Origin: an uncultured Lachnospiraceae bacterium
GTDB lineage: Bacteria > Bacillota > Clostridia > Lachnospirales > Lachnospiraceae
Length of the DNA: 64,000 nucleotides
Reading direction: 5' to 3'
NCBI GenBank assembly: GCA_910587155.1
Contig: CAJULA010000019.1
Coordinates: 1 to 64,000 of the forward strand
The notes under the pieces are model-generated. The model did no database searches. It was not told the origin of the DNA and worked only from the letters and a program-made list of their open reading frames with translations. This document shows positions 15,842-23,706 of this stretch, in pieces. The translations under genes and the position numbers were made by a program. Within the stretch, counting starts at the first letter, position 1. Every line of letters starts with the position of its first letter.

Positions 15842-16102
15842 ATGCCAGAGATATCGTTGTTTTACGGAATCAGGGTTACAATGTATTATGATGACCATAA
15901 TCCTCCACATTTCCGTGCGGAATATAATGGAAATAAGGCGATTATTGAAATTGATGCAGCAAGGTGTATAAAAGGTGCATTGCCATCCCGGCAACTCAAA
16001 TTGATTTTAGCATGGTGTGTTTTACATCAGGATGAACTGATGCAGAATTGGGAATTATCAAAGGATGGAAAACCGATGAACCGAATCAATCCGTTAGTTT
16101 AA
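15842..16102 (+). CDS. DUF4160 protein
   Basis: 86 residues, normal for DUF4160: MPEISLFYGIRVTMYYDDHN, then PPHFRAEYNG, an EIDAARCIKG segment and the C-terminal LAWCVLHQDELMQNW. Function is unknown; this family usually occurs next to a DUF2442 protein, as here, and such pairs are often listed near toxin-antitoxin genes. A TATAAT-like box overlaps the ATG, so the true promoter may lie farther upstream. The gene is intact, unlike its neighbours on the left. Confidence 0.85.
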   Translation: MPEISLFYGIRVTMYYDDHNPPHFRAEYNGNKAIIEIDAARCIKGALPSRQLKLILAWCVLHQDELMQNWELSKDGKPMNRINPLV

Positions 16103-16118
16103 AAGTGAGGTGAACGTT

Positions 16119-16394
16119 ATGTTTCCGAAGGTTGTGCAGGTAATACCAATGGAAAATTATTCGGTATATGTATACTTTGAAGATGGTAAAATCGTATGTT
16201 ATGATATGACGCAAATGATTGAGAAAGAGGTATTTCGTCCATTGAAAGATATCACTGTTTTTCAAGAGGCCTGTACAGTGATGAATGATACATTGGCATG
16301 GGATATCGGGGGAAACCGGGATAATACGAAGTGTTTGGATATTGACCCGGATACACTGTATGAGTTACCGATGGCGGCAGAAAAGATAGCATAA
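16119..16394 (+). CDS. DUF2442 protein
   Basis: 91 residues starting MFPKVVQVIPMENYSVYVYF, with the family features FEDGKIVCYDM, PLKD and the acidic C-terminus around WDIGGNRDNTKCLDIDPDTLYE. ATG 16119 follows AGGTG at good spacing; an upstream GTG at 16110 is less likely. It lies 16 bases after DUF4160 and is co-transcribed with it. Function unknown; a two-component unit with DUF4160 is inferred from pairing alone. Confidence 0.85.
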   Translation: MFPKVVQVIPMENYSVYVYFEDGKIVCYDMTQMIEKEVFRPLKDITVFQEACTVMNDTLAWDIGGNRDNTKCLDIDPDTLYELPMAAEKIA

Positions 16395-16450
16395 TATATG
16401 GTTTTGGGGATTTTGTCTGCATTTTGTATAAAAGCCAGCAGATATTTACA
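16394..16450 (+). repeat. Flanking direct repeat, right copy
   Basis: Partner of 14185-14240. It begins at the last base of the DUF2442 stop codon and includes the same TTTTGGGGATTTTGTCTG and a CAG-x-AGATATTTA end. Unlike the left copy it lacks the first strand of the hairpin. Confidence 0.7.
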
Positions 16451-16525
16451 GGTAAGTGACACATAACCACAGTGGCGTGGAAGGTCAGCTGCCCAGCGAA
16501 TGGGCAGCCTCCTGCCCGATGGTGA

Positions 16526-16675
16526 TTATTTTTTCCTGTCAGGAGGGTAGCCGTTTCCCTGCAGATCTGTAACAGGTGTTACGGTGGTTTTCTTTTTTTC
16601 CGGTTCGGGTCGGCTGCTTTCCCAGACCCCTTTGGGGACGGTATTGACCGGTTTCTTTTTTTCTGTAATTTTCAT
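16526..16675 (-). CDS. Small basic protein of 49 residues, unknown function
   Basis: Short frame beginning MKITEKKKPVNTVPKGVWES and ending GNGYPPDRKK, with a canonical GGAGG site five to six bases before its ATG. It is rich in Lys and Pro with no hydrophobic segment, so it is probably soluble and disordered. No family was recognised. It is followed on the same strand by an 8-base hairpin (16488-16508) without poly-T. The ribosome binding site and codon use make it a credible small gene; the 16676-16880 stretch upstream shows nothing else. Confidence 0.55.
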   Translation of the reverse strand: MKITEKKKPVNTVPKGVWESSRPEPEKKKTTVTPVTDLQGNGYPPDRKK

Positions 16676-16880
16676 AACGACCTCCGTTTTTCTTATCGCA
16701 GTGCTTGGCAGGTAACGTTTCAGGCGTACCTGGCTGTTACATCAGTATCAGTATTCCAGCCTGAAAAAAATATATGCGTTCCGCGCCTTTTTGTTTTTAA
16801 ACTTTGCCATCGCGGAGACTTTGCGCAAAGGGCACAATTTATTCACGCATGCGTTTGCCGTGATGGGAAGTCGATTTTTC

Positions 16881-16909
16881 TTGACACAGATGCGCTGAAA
16901 CCGTAAGAT
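16881..16909 (+). promoter_or_regulatory. Promoter of the 5'-nucleotidase gene
   Basis: TTGACA at 16881-16886, 17-base spacer, TAAGAT at 16904-16909, about 45 bases before the start codon. Confidence 0.75.
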
Positions 16910-16954
16910 AGAATGGTAACGGGGTATTTTTTTACAGAAGAAAAGGAGGGTTAT

Positions 16955-18592
16955 ATGAACAGACTTTTCAGACGGTTGCTGGCTGTTACGGCAGCGGCGG
17001 CCATGTTCCTGGGGATTGGTTGTAACGGCTGCGTCGATACGGTGGCGGCGGCCAGAACTTCTTATGAAGGCGATCTGGTAGTGATCCATACCAATGATAT
17101 CCACGGCCATTTTGATACTGTGGAGGGTAAGCAGCTTGGCATGGCGGCCGTGGCGTCTCTGAAACAGTATTATGAGGGGCAGGGGGCCAATGTACTGCTG
17201 CTGGATGCGGGTGATTTCTCGCAGGGAACCACACTGGTCAGCTATTTTGACGGCGGCTCCTCCGTATTGTTTATGAATGCGGCGGGATATGACGCGGCGA
17301 CACTGGGAAATCATGAATTTGATTTTGGCTTTGAAGAGCTGCAGATCATGGATACACTTGCAGATTTTCCGATTCTGGATGCCAATATTCTGGATAAGGA
17401 GACCGGTGAGCCGTATTTCGAGGACAATAAGATATTTGCCTTTGACAATATGAAGGTGGGCGTATTCGGTCTGGATACCGCGGAAGCACAGACAAAGGCG
17501 AGTCCCAAAAATGTAAAGGATATTACCATTCTCGACGGGCAGGAGCTGTACGCATGTGCCCAGGAGCAGGTGAATACATTAAAGGCGCAGGGCTGCGACT
17601 ATATTATCTGTCTGGGCCATCTGGGCGTGGATGATGAAAGTGTGGGCAGACGGTCCGTAGATGTGGCTGCCAATACAACCGGCATCGACCTGTTTGTTGA
17701 CGGACACAGTCATACGGAGATGGACGGCGGCCTGGAAGTAAACGGAACCGTCATTACAAGCATCGGCAATTATCTTGCCAATATCGGTGTGGTCGTATAT
17801 GATCAGGAGACAAAGACAGAAAAGGCATCCCTTGTAAAAGCGGCAGATTATAAAGGCGGATATGACGCGACAGTGGCAGGCTTTGTCAAAGCGCATCAGG
17901 ACATTGTGGATGCGGCATACTCGGGGCTTTTTGCCACGGCGGCAGTGGATCTCAATGGAGAGAGAGAGCCGGGTGTCCGCACACAGGAGACCAACCTGGG
18001 CGATTTTGCGGCTGACGCATATCTGTATGCGGCGCAGCAGTATATGGGAGATGCCGTGAAAGTAGACGGGGCGATTCAGAACGGCGGCGGCGTCCGTGCG
18101 AGTATACCGGCAGGTCCCATCACGATGAACACTCTGTATACGGTATTTCCTTTCGGCAATTCCGTCAGCGTGGTGAAGGTAACAGGGGCACAGCTTCTGG
18201 AAGCGCTGGAAGCATCCTGCAGCGCGGCACCTGCCGCACTGGGCGGATTCCCGCAGGTATCGGGCATTGTCTTTACCATTGACACTTCCATCCCTTATGT
18301 CAATGGCCTGCAGTATCCGGATTCCACTTATTTTGCACCTGCGGTTCCCGGCAGCCGTGTGACCATTACATCGGTAGGCGGACGTGATTTCAGTCTTACC
18401 GACAGCTATTATATAGCAGTCAATAACTTTATGGCAGATGGCGGAGATACATATTATGTCTTTACCCAGGCACAGGAAGTGATTGACACCGGCGTGATTG
18501 ACGCGGAGGGCCTGATTTCTTATGTGAATTCTCTGGGCGGCGTGATTGGAGATACTTACGCGGCACCCAAAGGCAATATTACGATCAAATAA
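16955..18592 (+). CDS. Secreted 5'-nucleotidase / 2',3'-cyclic phosphodiesterase family protein
   Basis: 545 residues. Signal peptide at residues 1 to about 33 (RLFRRLL then a hydrophobic Ala-rich core). The N-terminal metallophosphatase domain has the metal-binding motifs HTNDIHGH, DAGDF, GNHEFDFG and GHSHT. The C-terminal 5'-nucleotidase domain has NGGGVRA and the substrate-clamp region GNSVSVVKVTGAQLL. It should remove phosphate from extracellular nucleotides. ATG 16955 follows AAGGAGGG; the open frame upstream is not family-like. No LPXTG or other anchor is seen at the C-terminus. Confidence 0.93.
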   Translation: MNRLFRRLLAVTAAAAMFLGIGCNGCVDTVAAARTSYEGDLVVIHTNDIHGHFDTVEGKQLGMAAVASLKQYYEGQGANVLLLDAGDFSQGTTLVSYFDGGSSVLFMNAAGYDAATLGNHEFDFGFEELQIMDTLADFPILDANILDKETGEPYFEDNKIFAFDNMKVGVFGLDTAEAQTKASPKNVKDITILDGQELYACAQEQVNTLKAQGCDYIICLGHLGVDDESVGRRSVDVAANTTGIDLFVDGHSHTEMDGGLEVNGTVITSIGNYLANIGVVVYDQETKTEKASLVKAADYKGGYDATVAGFVKAHQDIVDAAYSGLFATAAVDLNGEREPGVRTQETNLGDFAADAYLYAAQQYMGDAVKVDGAIQNGGGVRASIPAGPITMNTLYTVFPFGNSVSVVKVTGAQLLEALEASCSAAPAALGGFPQVSGIVFTIDTSIPYVNGLQYPDSTYFAPAVPGSRVTITSVGGRDFSLTDSYYIAVNNFMADGGDTYYVFTQAQEVIDTGVIDAEGLISYVNSLGGVIGDTYAAPKGNITIK

Positions 18593-18664
18593 AACTGAGA
18601 ATGTGATTCCGTAAGAGGGAACATGTCGGCGGGCGGTCCTGGAACAAAAGGCCGCCCGATAAAA

Positions 18665-18690
18665 AAGAGTTCGCAGGCGGACTCTTTTTT
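18665..18690 (+). terminator. Terminator after the 5'-nucleotidase gene
   Basis: Nine-base stem AAGAGTTCG / CGGACTCTT (one G-U) with a CAGG loop and a TTTT tail. A second GC-rich hairpin (GGGCGG.../GCCGCCC) lies just upstream. Confidence 0.85.
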
Positions 18691-18757
18691 ATGCGCAAGG
18701 GCCTCAGGGGGAAGGAGGCTTTTCCGCGCTTAATTCTTATAATAACAGGTGATATAA

Positions 18758-20095
18758 ATGGAACGTGATCTGACGGAAGGAAATGTGGCAAAATCGCTGC
18801 TGTTTTTTGCCATGCCTATGATATTGGGAAATATGCTGCAGCAGTTTTATAATATAGCGGATACGCTTATTGTCGGCAGGGCGCTGGGTGAGGAGGCATT
18901 GGCAGCAGTCGGTTCCGCTTATACGCTGATGACTTTTCTGACTTCCATTCTGATCGGGTTGTGTATGGGAAGCGGCGCCGCCTTTTCTTATTATTTTGGG
19001 AAAAAGGATATCAGCCGTATGAAAAACAGTATGTGTATTGCTTTTCTCCTGATCGGCCTGGCAGCGGCAGGGCTGCATGTGGGCGTCCTGTGTTTTTCCG
19101 AAGAGATTTTGCTTCTTCTGCAGATCCCGCCGGAGCTGATGGGGATGATGAAGGAATACACGGATATGGTGTTTATGGGAATTTTCTTTGTATTTCTCTA
19201 CAATTATTTTGCCTATCTTTTGCGGGCGGTGGGAAATTCCGTCGTGCCATTGTGTTTTCTGGGCACGACTGCGCTGCTGAATGTGGGCCTGGATCTGCTC
19301 TTTGTCCTTGTCTGTGGATGGGGGATTTGGGGAGCGGCGCTGGCAACGGTTATTTCCCAGGCAGCTTCCGGTGTGGGGATTGCGATTTATACATGGATCA
19401 GAGAAAAACCACTCAGGCCCTGCCGGGCGGAAATACGCTTTTCCAAAACGGCTGTTATGGAAATTGCCCATTTTTCAATCACTGCCTCCGTCCAGCAGTC
19501 GGTGATGAATTTTGGTATTCTGATGGTGCAGGGCCTGGTCAACAGCTTCGGTGCGGTGGTGATGGCTGCTTTTGCGGCAGGTGTTAAGATCGACACACTG
19601 GCTTATATGCCCGCCCAGGAGTTTGGTAATGCCTTTTCCCTGTTTATTTCCCAGAATTACGGTGCGGGAAAAAGGGAGAGAGTTCGGCGGGGGATGCGGG
19701 ATGCGCTGTGGATTTCCATGCTGTTTTGTATCGTCATATCCGTGGCCGTATTTGCGGGGGCCGGGCCGCTGATCAGATTGTTTGTCAGCAATCCCTCTGC
19801 AGGGATCATCAAAACGGGAGTGGGATATCTGCGGACGGAAGGGGCATTTTATTGCGGAATCGGCATATTGTTTTTACTGTATGGATATTACAGGGGAATT
19901 AACAGGCCGGGAATGTCGCTGGTGCTTACGGTCATTTCCCTGGGGACCCGGGTGCTTCTGGCATACTGTCTGGCGCCTTTGCCGGCGGTGGGGGTACAGG
20001 GAATCTGGTGGGCCATTCCCATCGGATGGCTGCTGGCAGATGTGACAGGCATCCTGTGTATGAAAAGAAACGTGAAAACAGAGATGCAGGAATAA
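18758..20095 (+). CDS. MATE-family efflux transporter
   Basis: 445 residues with about 12 predicted membrane helices in two similar halves, as expected for the MATE family. The N-terminus (DLTEGNVAKSLLFFAMPMILG, NMLQQFYNIADTLIVGR) is the hallmark of the DinF/NorM-like clostridial branch. It would export drugs or metabolites in exchange for Na+ or H+. A second MATE gene follows within 20 bases, so the two probably form one transcript. Substrate cannot be told from sequence. Confidence 0.93.
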   Translation: MERDLTEGNVAKSLLFFAMPMILGNMLQQFYNIADTLIVGRALGEEALAAVGSAYTLMTFLTSILIGLCMGSGAAFSYYFGKKDISRMKNSMCIAFLLIGLAAAGLHVGVLCFSEEILLLLQIPPELMGMMKEYTDMVFMGIFFVFLYNYFAYLLRAVGNSVVPLCFLGTTALLNVGLDLLFVLVCGWGIWGAALATVISQAASGVGIAIYTWIREKPLRPCRAEIRFSKTAVMEIAHFSITASVQQSVMNFGILMVQGLVNSFGAVVMAAFAAGVKIDTLAYMPAQEFGNAFSLFISQNYGAGKRERVRRGMRDALWISMLFCIVISVAVFAGAGPLIRLFVSNPSAGIIKTGVGYLRTEGAFYCGIGILFLLYGYYRGINRPGMSLVLTVISLGTRVLLAYCLAPLPAVGVQGIWWAIPIGWLLADVTGILCMKRNVKTEMQE

Positions 20096-20114
20096 GGGGG
20101 TGTCGGTTGAAATT

Positions 20115-21557
20115 ATGACAAAGAGAGAGCAACAGATGATCAGGCCGGAGGAAGCATGGCGGGAAGAGCGAGAAGGGAAAGAACCGGAACAGACCGGCGA
20201 GGAAGAGCTGCGGGAGCAGGAAGAGAAAATCCGATATATGACAACGGCCCCGGTGCGCAGACTGGTATGCAGACTGGCCGTCCCCACCATCATCAGTATG
20301 CTGATTACTTCTTTTTATAATATGGTGGATACTTTTTTTGTGGGAAGGCTCAACGCCAGTGCCACAGGGGCAGTGGGTGTTGTCTTTTCCGTGATGGCCT
20401 TTATCCAGGCGCTTGGTTTTTTCTTTGGACATGGTTCCGGAAACTATATTTCCAGAAGGCTGGGCGCCGGAGAATATGAAAAAGCATCCGTGATGGCGGC
20501 AACCGGTTTTGTCTATGCTTTTCTGGGAGGGCTTATCATAGCGGCGGGAGGCCTTCTTTGCCTGCGGCCGCTTTCTCTTATACTGGGTTCCACACCCACG
20601 ATTCTGCCCTATACGATGGACTATCTGAGGATCATTCTTTTCGGTGCGCCTTTTATGACAACCTCTCTGGTGCTGAATAACCAGCTTCGTTTTCAAGGAA
20701 GTGCCGCCTATGCCATGGTGGGGATCGTGACGGGAGCGGCAGTAAATATCGTATTGGACCCACTTTTTATCTTCACCCTGCATATGGGCGTGGCGGGAGC
20801 GGCTCTGGCGACGGTAATCAGTCAGATTATCAGTTTTTTGCTCCTTGTGCTGCAGAGCAGGAAGGGCGGAAATATTGTGATCCGACTCAAGCATTTCTGT
20901 CCGTCATTTTATTATGTAAAAGAAATCATTCGGGGCGGACTGCCTTCCCTGTGCCGTCAGGGTCTGGCCAGTGTTTCCGTGACCTTTCTCAACCATGCGG
21001 CGGGAGTTTATGGGGATGCGGCCATAGCGGGCATGTCCATCGTATCCCGTATTACGATGTTTGCCAATTCCGCCCTGATTGGATTCGGCCAGGGATTTCA
21101 GCCGGTCTGCGGTATGAACTACGGAGCCGGGAAGATGAAGCGGGTGCGGGAGGCTTTTTTCTTCTGCGTGAAATATGCGACGGTATTTCTGCTGATTCTC
21201 TCAGTCGGCGGTTTTATCGCGGCCAGGGGCATGGTATCTCTGTTTGTGAAAGGGAATCCCCAGGTGGTAGAGGTGGGGACGCTGGCTCTGCGGCTGCAGA
21301 TATTGGCGTTTCCTCTGGGGGCGTGGATCGTGATGTGCAATATGATGCTGCAGTCGATTGGCAGGGCTGTCAGAGCATCCATTGTGGCCGCAGGACGGCA
21401 GGGCCTGTTTTTTCTGCCTCTGATCCTCATACTGCCAAGGTTCTTTGGCCTGACGGGCGTGCAGATGTGCCAGAGCATTGCGGATATAGGCACTCTGCTT
21501 TTGTCCCTGCCGCTGGGAATCGGTGTGCTGAATGAGATGAAAAGGGCAGAAGAGTGA
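20115..21557 (+). CDS. MATE-family efflux transporter with charged N-terminal extension
   Basis: About 480 residues. The MATE core starts at about residue 36 (TTAPVRRLVCRLAVPTIISM, then SFYNMVDTFFVGRLN). Before it lies a highly charged stretch (EEAWREEREGKEPEQTGEEE) unusual in this family. Start is uncertain: GTG 20100 overlaps an AGGGGG run, ATG 20115 has it 14 bases upstream, and ATG 20220 would remove the extension. The gene ends just before palindromic element copy 3. Distinct from its neighbour in sequence, so not a recent duplicate. Confidence 0.9.
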   Translation: MTKREQQMIRPEEAWREEREGKEPEQTGEEELREQEEKIRYMTTAPVRRLVCRLAVPTIISMLITSFYNMVDTFFVGRLNASATGAVGVVFSVMAFIQALGFFFGHGSGNYISRRLGAGEYEKASVMAATGFVYAFLGGLIIAAGGLLCLRPLSLILGSTPTILPYTMDYLRIILFGAPFMTTSLVLNNQLRFQGSAAYAMVGIVTGAAVNIVLDPLFIFTLHMGVAGAALATVISQIISFLLLVLQSRKGGNIVIRLKHFCPSFYYVKEIIRGGLPSLCRQGLASVSVTFLNHAAGVYGDAAIAGMSIVSRITMFANSALIGFGQGFQPVCGMNYGAGKMKRVREAFFFCVKYATVFLLILSVGGFIAARGMVSLFVKGNPQVVEVGTLALRLQILAFPLGAWIVMCNMMLQSIGRAVRASIVAAGRQGLFFLPLILILPRFFGLTGVQMCQSIADIGTLLLSLPLGIGVLNEMKRAEE

Positions 21558-21569
21558 GGGCCGGGAAAG

Positions 21570-21604
21570 TTAAGGAAACGCTGATTCAATCAGCACTTCC
21601 CTAA
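21570..21604. repeat. Dispersed palindromic element, copy 3
   Basis: Near-palindrome TTAAGGAAACGCTGATTCAATCAGCAC...CCTAA lying between two convergent genes. It overlaps the stop codon of the SDR gene on the minus strand. By position it could act as a bidirectional terminator. Confidence 0.85.
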
Positions 21605-22329
21605 GTCCATCCGCCGTCCATGGTGATAATCTGTCCGGTCAGATATGCGGGGGAGCGGACGAGCTGCAGCACGAGTCTGGCGGCTTCTTCGCAGCTTCCC
21701 ATGCGGCCGGCCGGAATTTCATCCGTGAGCTGTTTCAGCTCTTCCTGCGTAAAGCCGCGGTTCATATCCGTATCAATGACTCCGAATGAGGCGGCATTGA
21801 CCTGAATATTGCTGGGGGCCAGTTCCTTGGCAAGGGCTCTGGTAAAGGCGTTGACAGCACCTTTGGAGGCGGAATAAGCGGTTTCCATCGAAGCGCCCGT
21901 GCTGCCCCATACCGAGGAGATATTGATGATCCGGCCCTGTCCTTTTGCCAGCATAAGGGGGATGGCATGTCTGACCGTATAAAAGCAGGAATTCAAATTG
22001 GTTGACATTACCCTGTCCCAGTCGGAAAAAGACATATCCTGAATCAGGCCGAAATAGGAGATGCCGGCATTGTTGATCAGAACATCCAGGGTGTCAATGG
22101 AGGAAAAAAGCCGTGCCACATCCCGATGGTTTCCCGCGTCGCACAGACAGACGCGGCAGCTGATATGCCACTGCGTTTCCAGTTCCTGCTTCAGTGCGCT
22201 CAGCCGCGCCTCTGAATGCAGGCAGGTAAGATACATGTCATAGCCTGCTTTTGCAAAAGCCCTGGCGCAGGCGAGGCCGATGCCCCGGGATGCGCCTGTG
22301 ATCAGAACAATTTTCTTAGAATCCTGCAT
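21601..22329 (-). CDS. Short-chain dehydrogenase/reductase (FabG-like)
   Basis: 242 residues, classical SDR. Cofactor motif TGASRGIG at about residue 11, NNAG, and the catalytic Ser and YSASK (Tyr-x3-Lys) with the SSVWGS segment. The closing GQIITMDGGWT is typical of the FabG/3-oxoacyl-ACP reductase branch. NADP(H) use is suggested by the Ser-Arg after TGA. It is monocistronic and not inside a fatty-acid operon, so the substrate is uncertain. Promoter at 22406-22378. Confidence 0.92.
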   Translation of the reverse strand: MQDSKKIVLITGASRGIGLACARAFAKAGYDMYLTCLHSEARLSALKQELETQWHISCRVCLCDAGNHRDVARLFSSIDTLDVLINNAGISYFGLIQDMSFSDWDRVMSTNLNSCFYTVRHAIPLMLAKGQGRIINISSVWGSTGASMETAYSASKGAVNAFTRALAKELAPSNIQVNAASFGVIDTDMNRGFTQEELKQLTDEIPAGRMGSCEEAARLVLQLVRSPAYLTGQIITMDGGWT

Positions 22330-22377
22330 AGTGTTTGCCTGCCTTTCCGGTCAAAACGGTCGTTTTCTTATGGATCC

Positions 22378-22406
22378 ATTATATAATGTCATATCTGCCA
22401 TGTCGA
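22378..22406 (-). promoter_or_regulatory. Promoter of the SDR gene
   Basis: On the minus strand TCGACA (22406-22401), 17-base spacer, TATAAT (22383-22378), about 50 bases before the ATG at 22329. Confidence 0.65.
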
Positions 22407-22441
22407 TAAAAATCTGAGTGATCCGGTACGCCATCCGGCGC

Positions 22442-22471
22442 GGGAAACGCTTTCATCAGTGTTTCCTTAGT
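22442..22471. repeat. Dispersed palindromic element, copy 4 (partial)
   Basis: GGGAAACGCTTTCATCAGTG followed by TTTCCTTAGTA. It shares the arms of the other copies but has a shorter, altered centre. It lies in the divergent region between the SDR and thioredoxin reductase genes. Confidence 0.65.
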
Positions 22472-22614
22472 ATACGATTCTGTGGTATTTTTTCCTGTTT
22501 CCTGATACACTATTGATACATGGAGAAGGAAACAAAAATTGGCGGGAGGCCGGGAAAGGCGTTTACATGCCCGGTTCTGCCGTGAAGAAAAAAGATATCA
22601 GGAGGGAAATTACA

Positions 22615-23529
22615 ATGACAGATGTGATTATTATCGGTTCCGGGCCTGCAGGGCTGACTGCGGCGATTTATGCCAGACGGGCAGGTTTTTCCGTGCTTGT
22701 GATAGAGAAAGCGCCCATGAGCGGCGGTCAGATTGTCAATACCGGTGAGGTGGACAATTATCCGGGACTGCAGGGGATAAACGGTTTTGAGATGGGGATG
22801 AAATTCAGAGAGCATGCGGAGTATGCAGGGGCAGTGTTTGCGGAAGGCATGGTACAGGAGATACGCAGCGGAGATGACGGCAAGGAAGTGGTGACAGAGC
22901 GGGAGACTTATCAGACCAGGGCTGTCATTATCGCCGCAGGAGCGGCTTATGCAGGCCTGGGAGTGCCGGGAGAAGAAGCGCTGAAGGGGCATGGCGTCTC
23001 CTACTGTGCGACATGCGACGGCGCTTTTTTCCGGGGCAGGGTGACGGCAGTGGTGGGCGGCGGAGATGTGGCGGTGGAAGATGCCATCGTCCTGTCCAGA
23101 TTCTGCACCAGAGTGTATGTCATTCACAGAAGGGACAGTCTGCGGGCAGCGAAGGCACTGCAGCAGAAACTGTTTTCTCTGCCGGGGGTGGAAATGGTCT
23201 GGGACAGTGTGGTGGAGCGCATTGACGGAAAGGGGCAGGTGGAAAGCATCCATGTGAGAAATCAGAAAAACGGGGAAGTGCAGGATATCCCTGTGGACGG
23301 CGTATTTATTGCCGTAGGATTAAAGCCGTTATCTTCGGCCTTTTCGTCGCTTGTCAGCACGGATCAAAACGGATATATCGAAGCGGGAGAAGACTGCCGT
23401 ACCAGCTGCCCGGGCATCTTTGCGGCAGGGGATATCCGCACCAAAAAGCTGCGGCAGGTAGTGACGGCCGTGGCGGACGGCGCCAATGCCGTGGCCGGCG
23501 TGGAAGAATACCTTATGAGCGGAGAGTGA
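22615..23529 (+). CDS. trxB: Thioredoxin reductase (NAD(P)H-dependent flavoprotein)
   Basis: 304 residues, usual length. FAD-binding GSGPAGLTAAIYARR at the N-terminus, redox pair CATC (about C131/C134) in SYCATCDGAFF, and the pyridine-nucleotide site GGGDVAVEDA. It passes electrons to thioredoxin, or to ferredoxin-type partners in some anaerobes. ATG 22615 follows AGGAGGG; the open frame upstream does not match the family. No thioredoxin gene is adjacent. The C-terminal FAD motif CPGIFAAGDIR is complete. Confidence 0.93.
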   Translation: MTDVIIIGSGPAGLTAAIYARRAGFSVLVIEKAPMSGGQIVNTGEVDNYPGLQGINGFEMGMKFREHAEYAGAVFAEGMVQEIRSGDDGKEVVTERETYQTRAVIIAAGAAYAGLGVPGEEALKGHGVSYCATCDGAFFRGRVTAVVGGGDVAVEDAIVLSRFCTRVYVIHRRDSLRAAKALQQKLFSLPGVEMVWDSVVERIDGKGQVESIHVRNQKNGEVQDIPVDGVFIAVGLKPLSSAFSSLVSTDQNGYIEAGEDCRTSCPGIFAAGDIRTKKLRQVVTAVADGANAVAGVEEYLMSGE

Positions 23530-23593
23530 GAGGAGGAAGGGCAGAACTGATACCAAAGGACTAATTTCCTTTATTTGGAAAGTATGTTTGGTG

Positions 23594-23622
23594 TTGACAA
23601 ACACAGGTTTCAATGCTATATT
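23594..23622 (+). promoter_or_regulatory. Promoter of the NlpC/P60 gene
   Basis: TTGACA at 23594-23599, 17-base spacer, TATATT at 23617-23622. The spacer is almost entirely occupied by one arm of a 19-base inverted repeat. Confidence 0.85.
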
Positions 23623-23697
23623 TTATTTAAAGAATTTAACAATTTTGTAACAACTCTTAATATATTAGAAATACTGACGCATTGAAACCTGTGTTTG
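23598..23697. promoter_or_regulatory. Perfect 19-bp inverted repeat flanking the NlpC/P60 promoter and start
   Basis: CAAACACAGGTTTCAATGC at 23598-23616 and its exact reverse complement at 23679-23697, with 62 bases between. The left arm fills the -35/-10 spacer; the right arm ends at the ribosome binding site (GGAGG, start ATG 23707). It could be a paired protein-binding site enabling looping. In readthrough RNA it could instead form a stem that hides the ribosome binding region. Confidence 0.8.
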
Positions 23698-23706
23698 GAG
23701 GGCAAT

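Noticed and set aside
18737..19471. 244-codon antisense frame over the first MATE gene
   Set aside because: Shadow of the MATE coding sequence; amino-acid content is unlike any real protein and there is no start signal.
19932..20894. 320-codon antisense frame over the second MATE gene
   Set aside because: Antisense shadow, rich in His and Arg, no start signal; the plus-strand MATE match is clear.
23598..23697. ATTGAAAC-like ends of the inverted repeat suggested CRISPR repeats
   Set aside because: Only two copies, in opposite orientation, no spacers and no cas genes nearby; treated as a regulatory inverted repeat.
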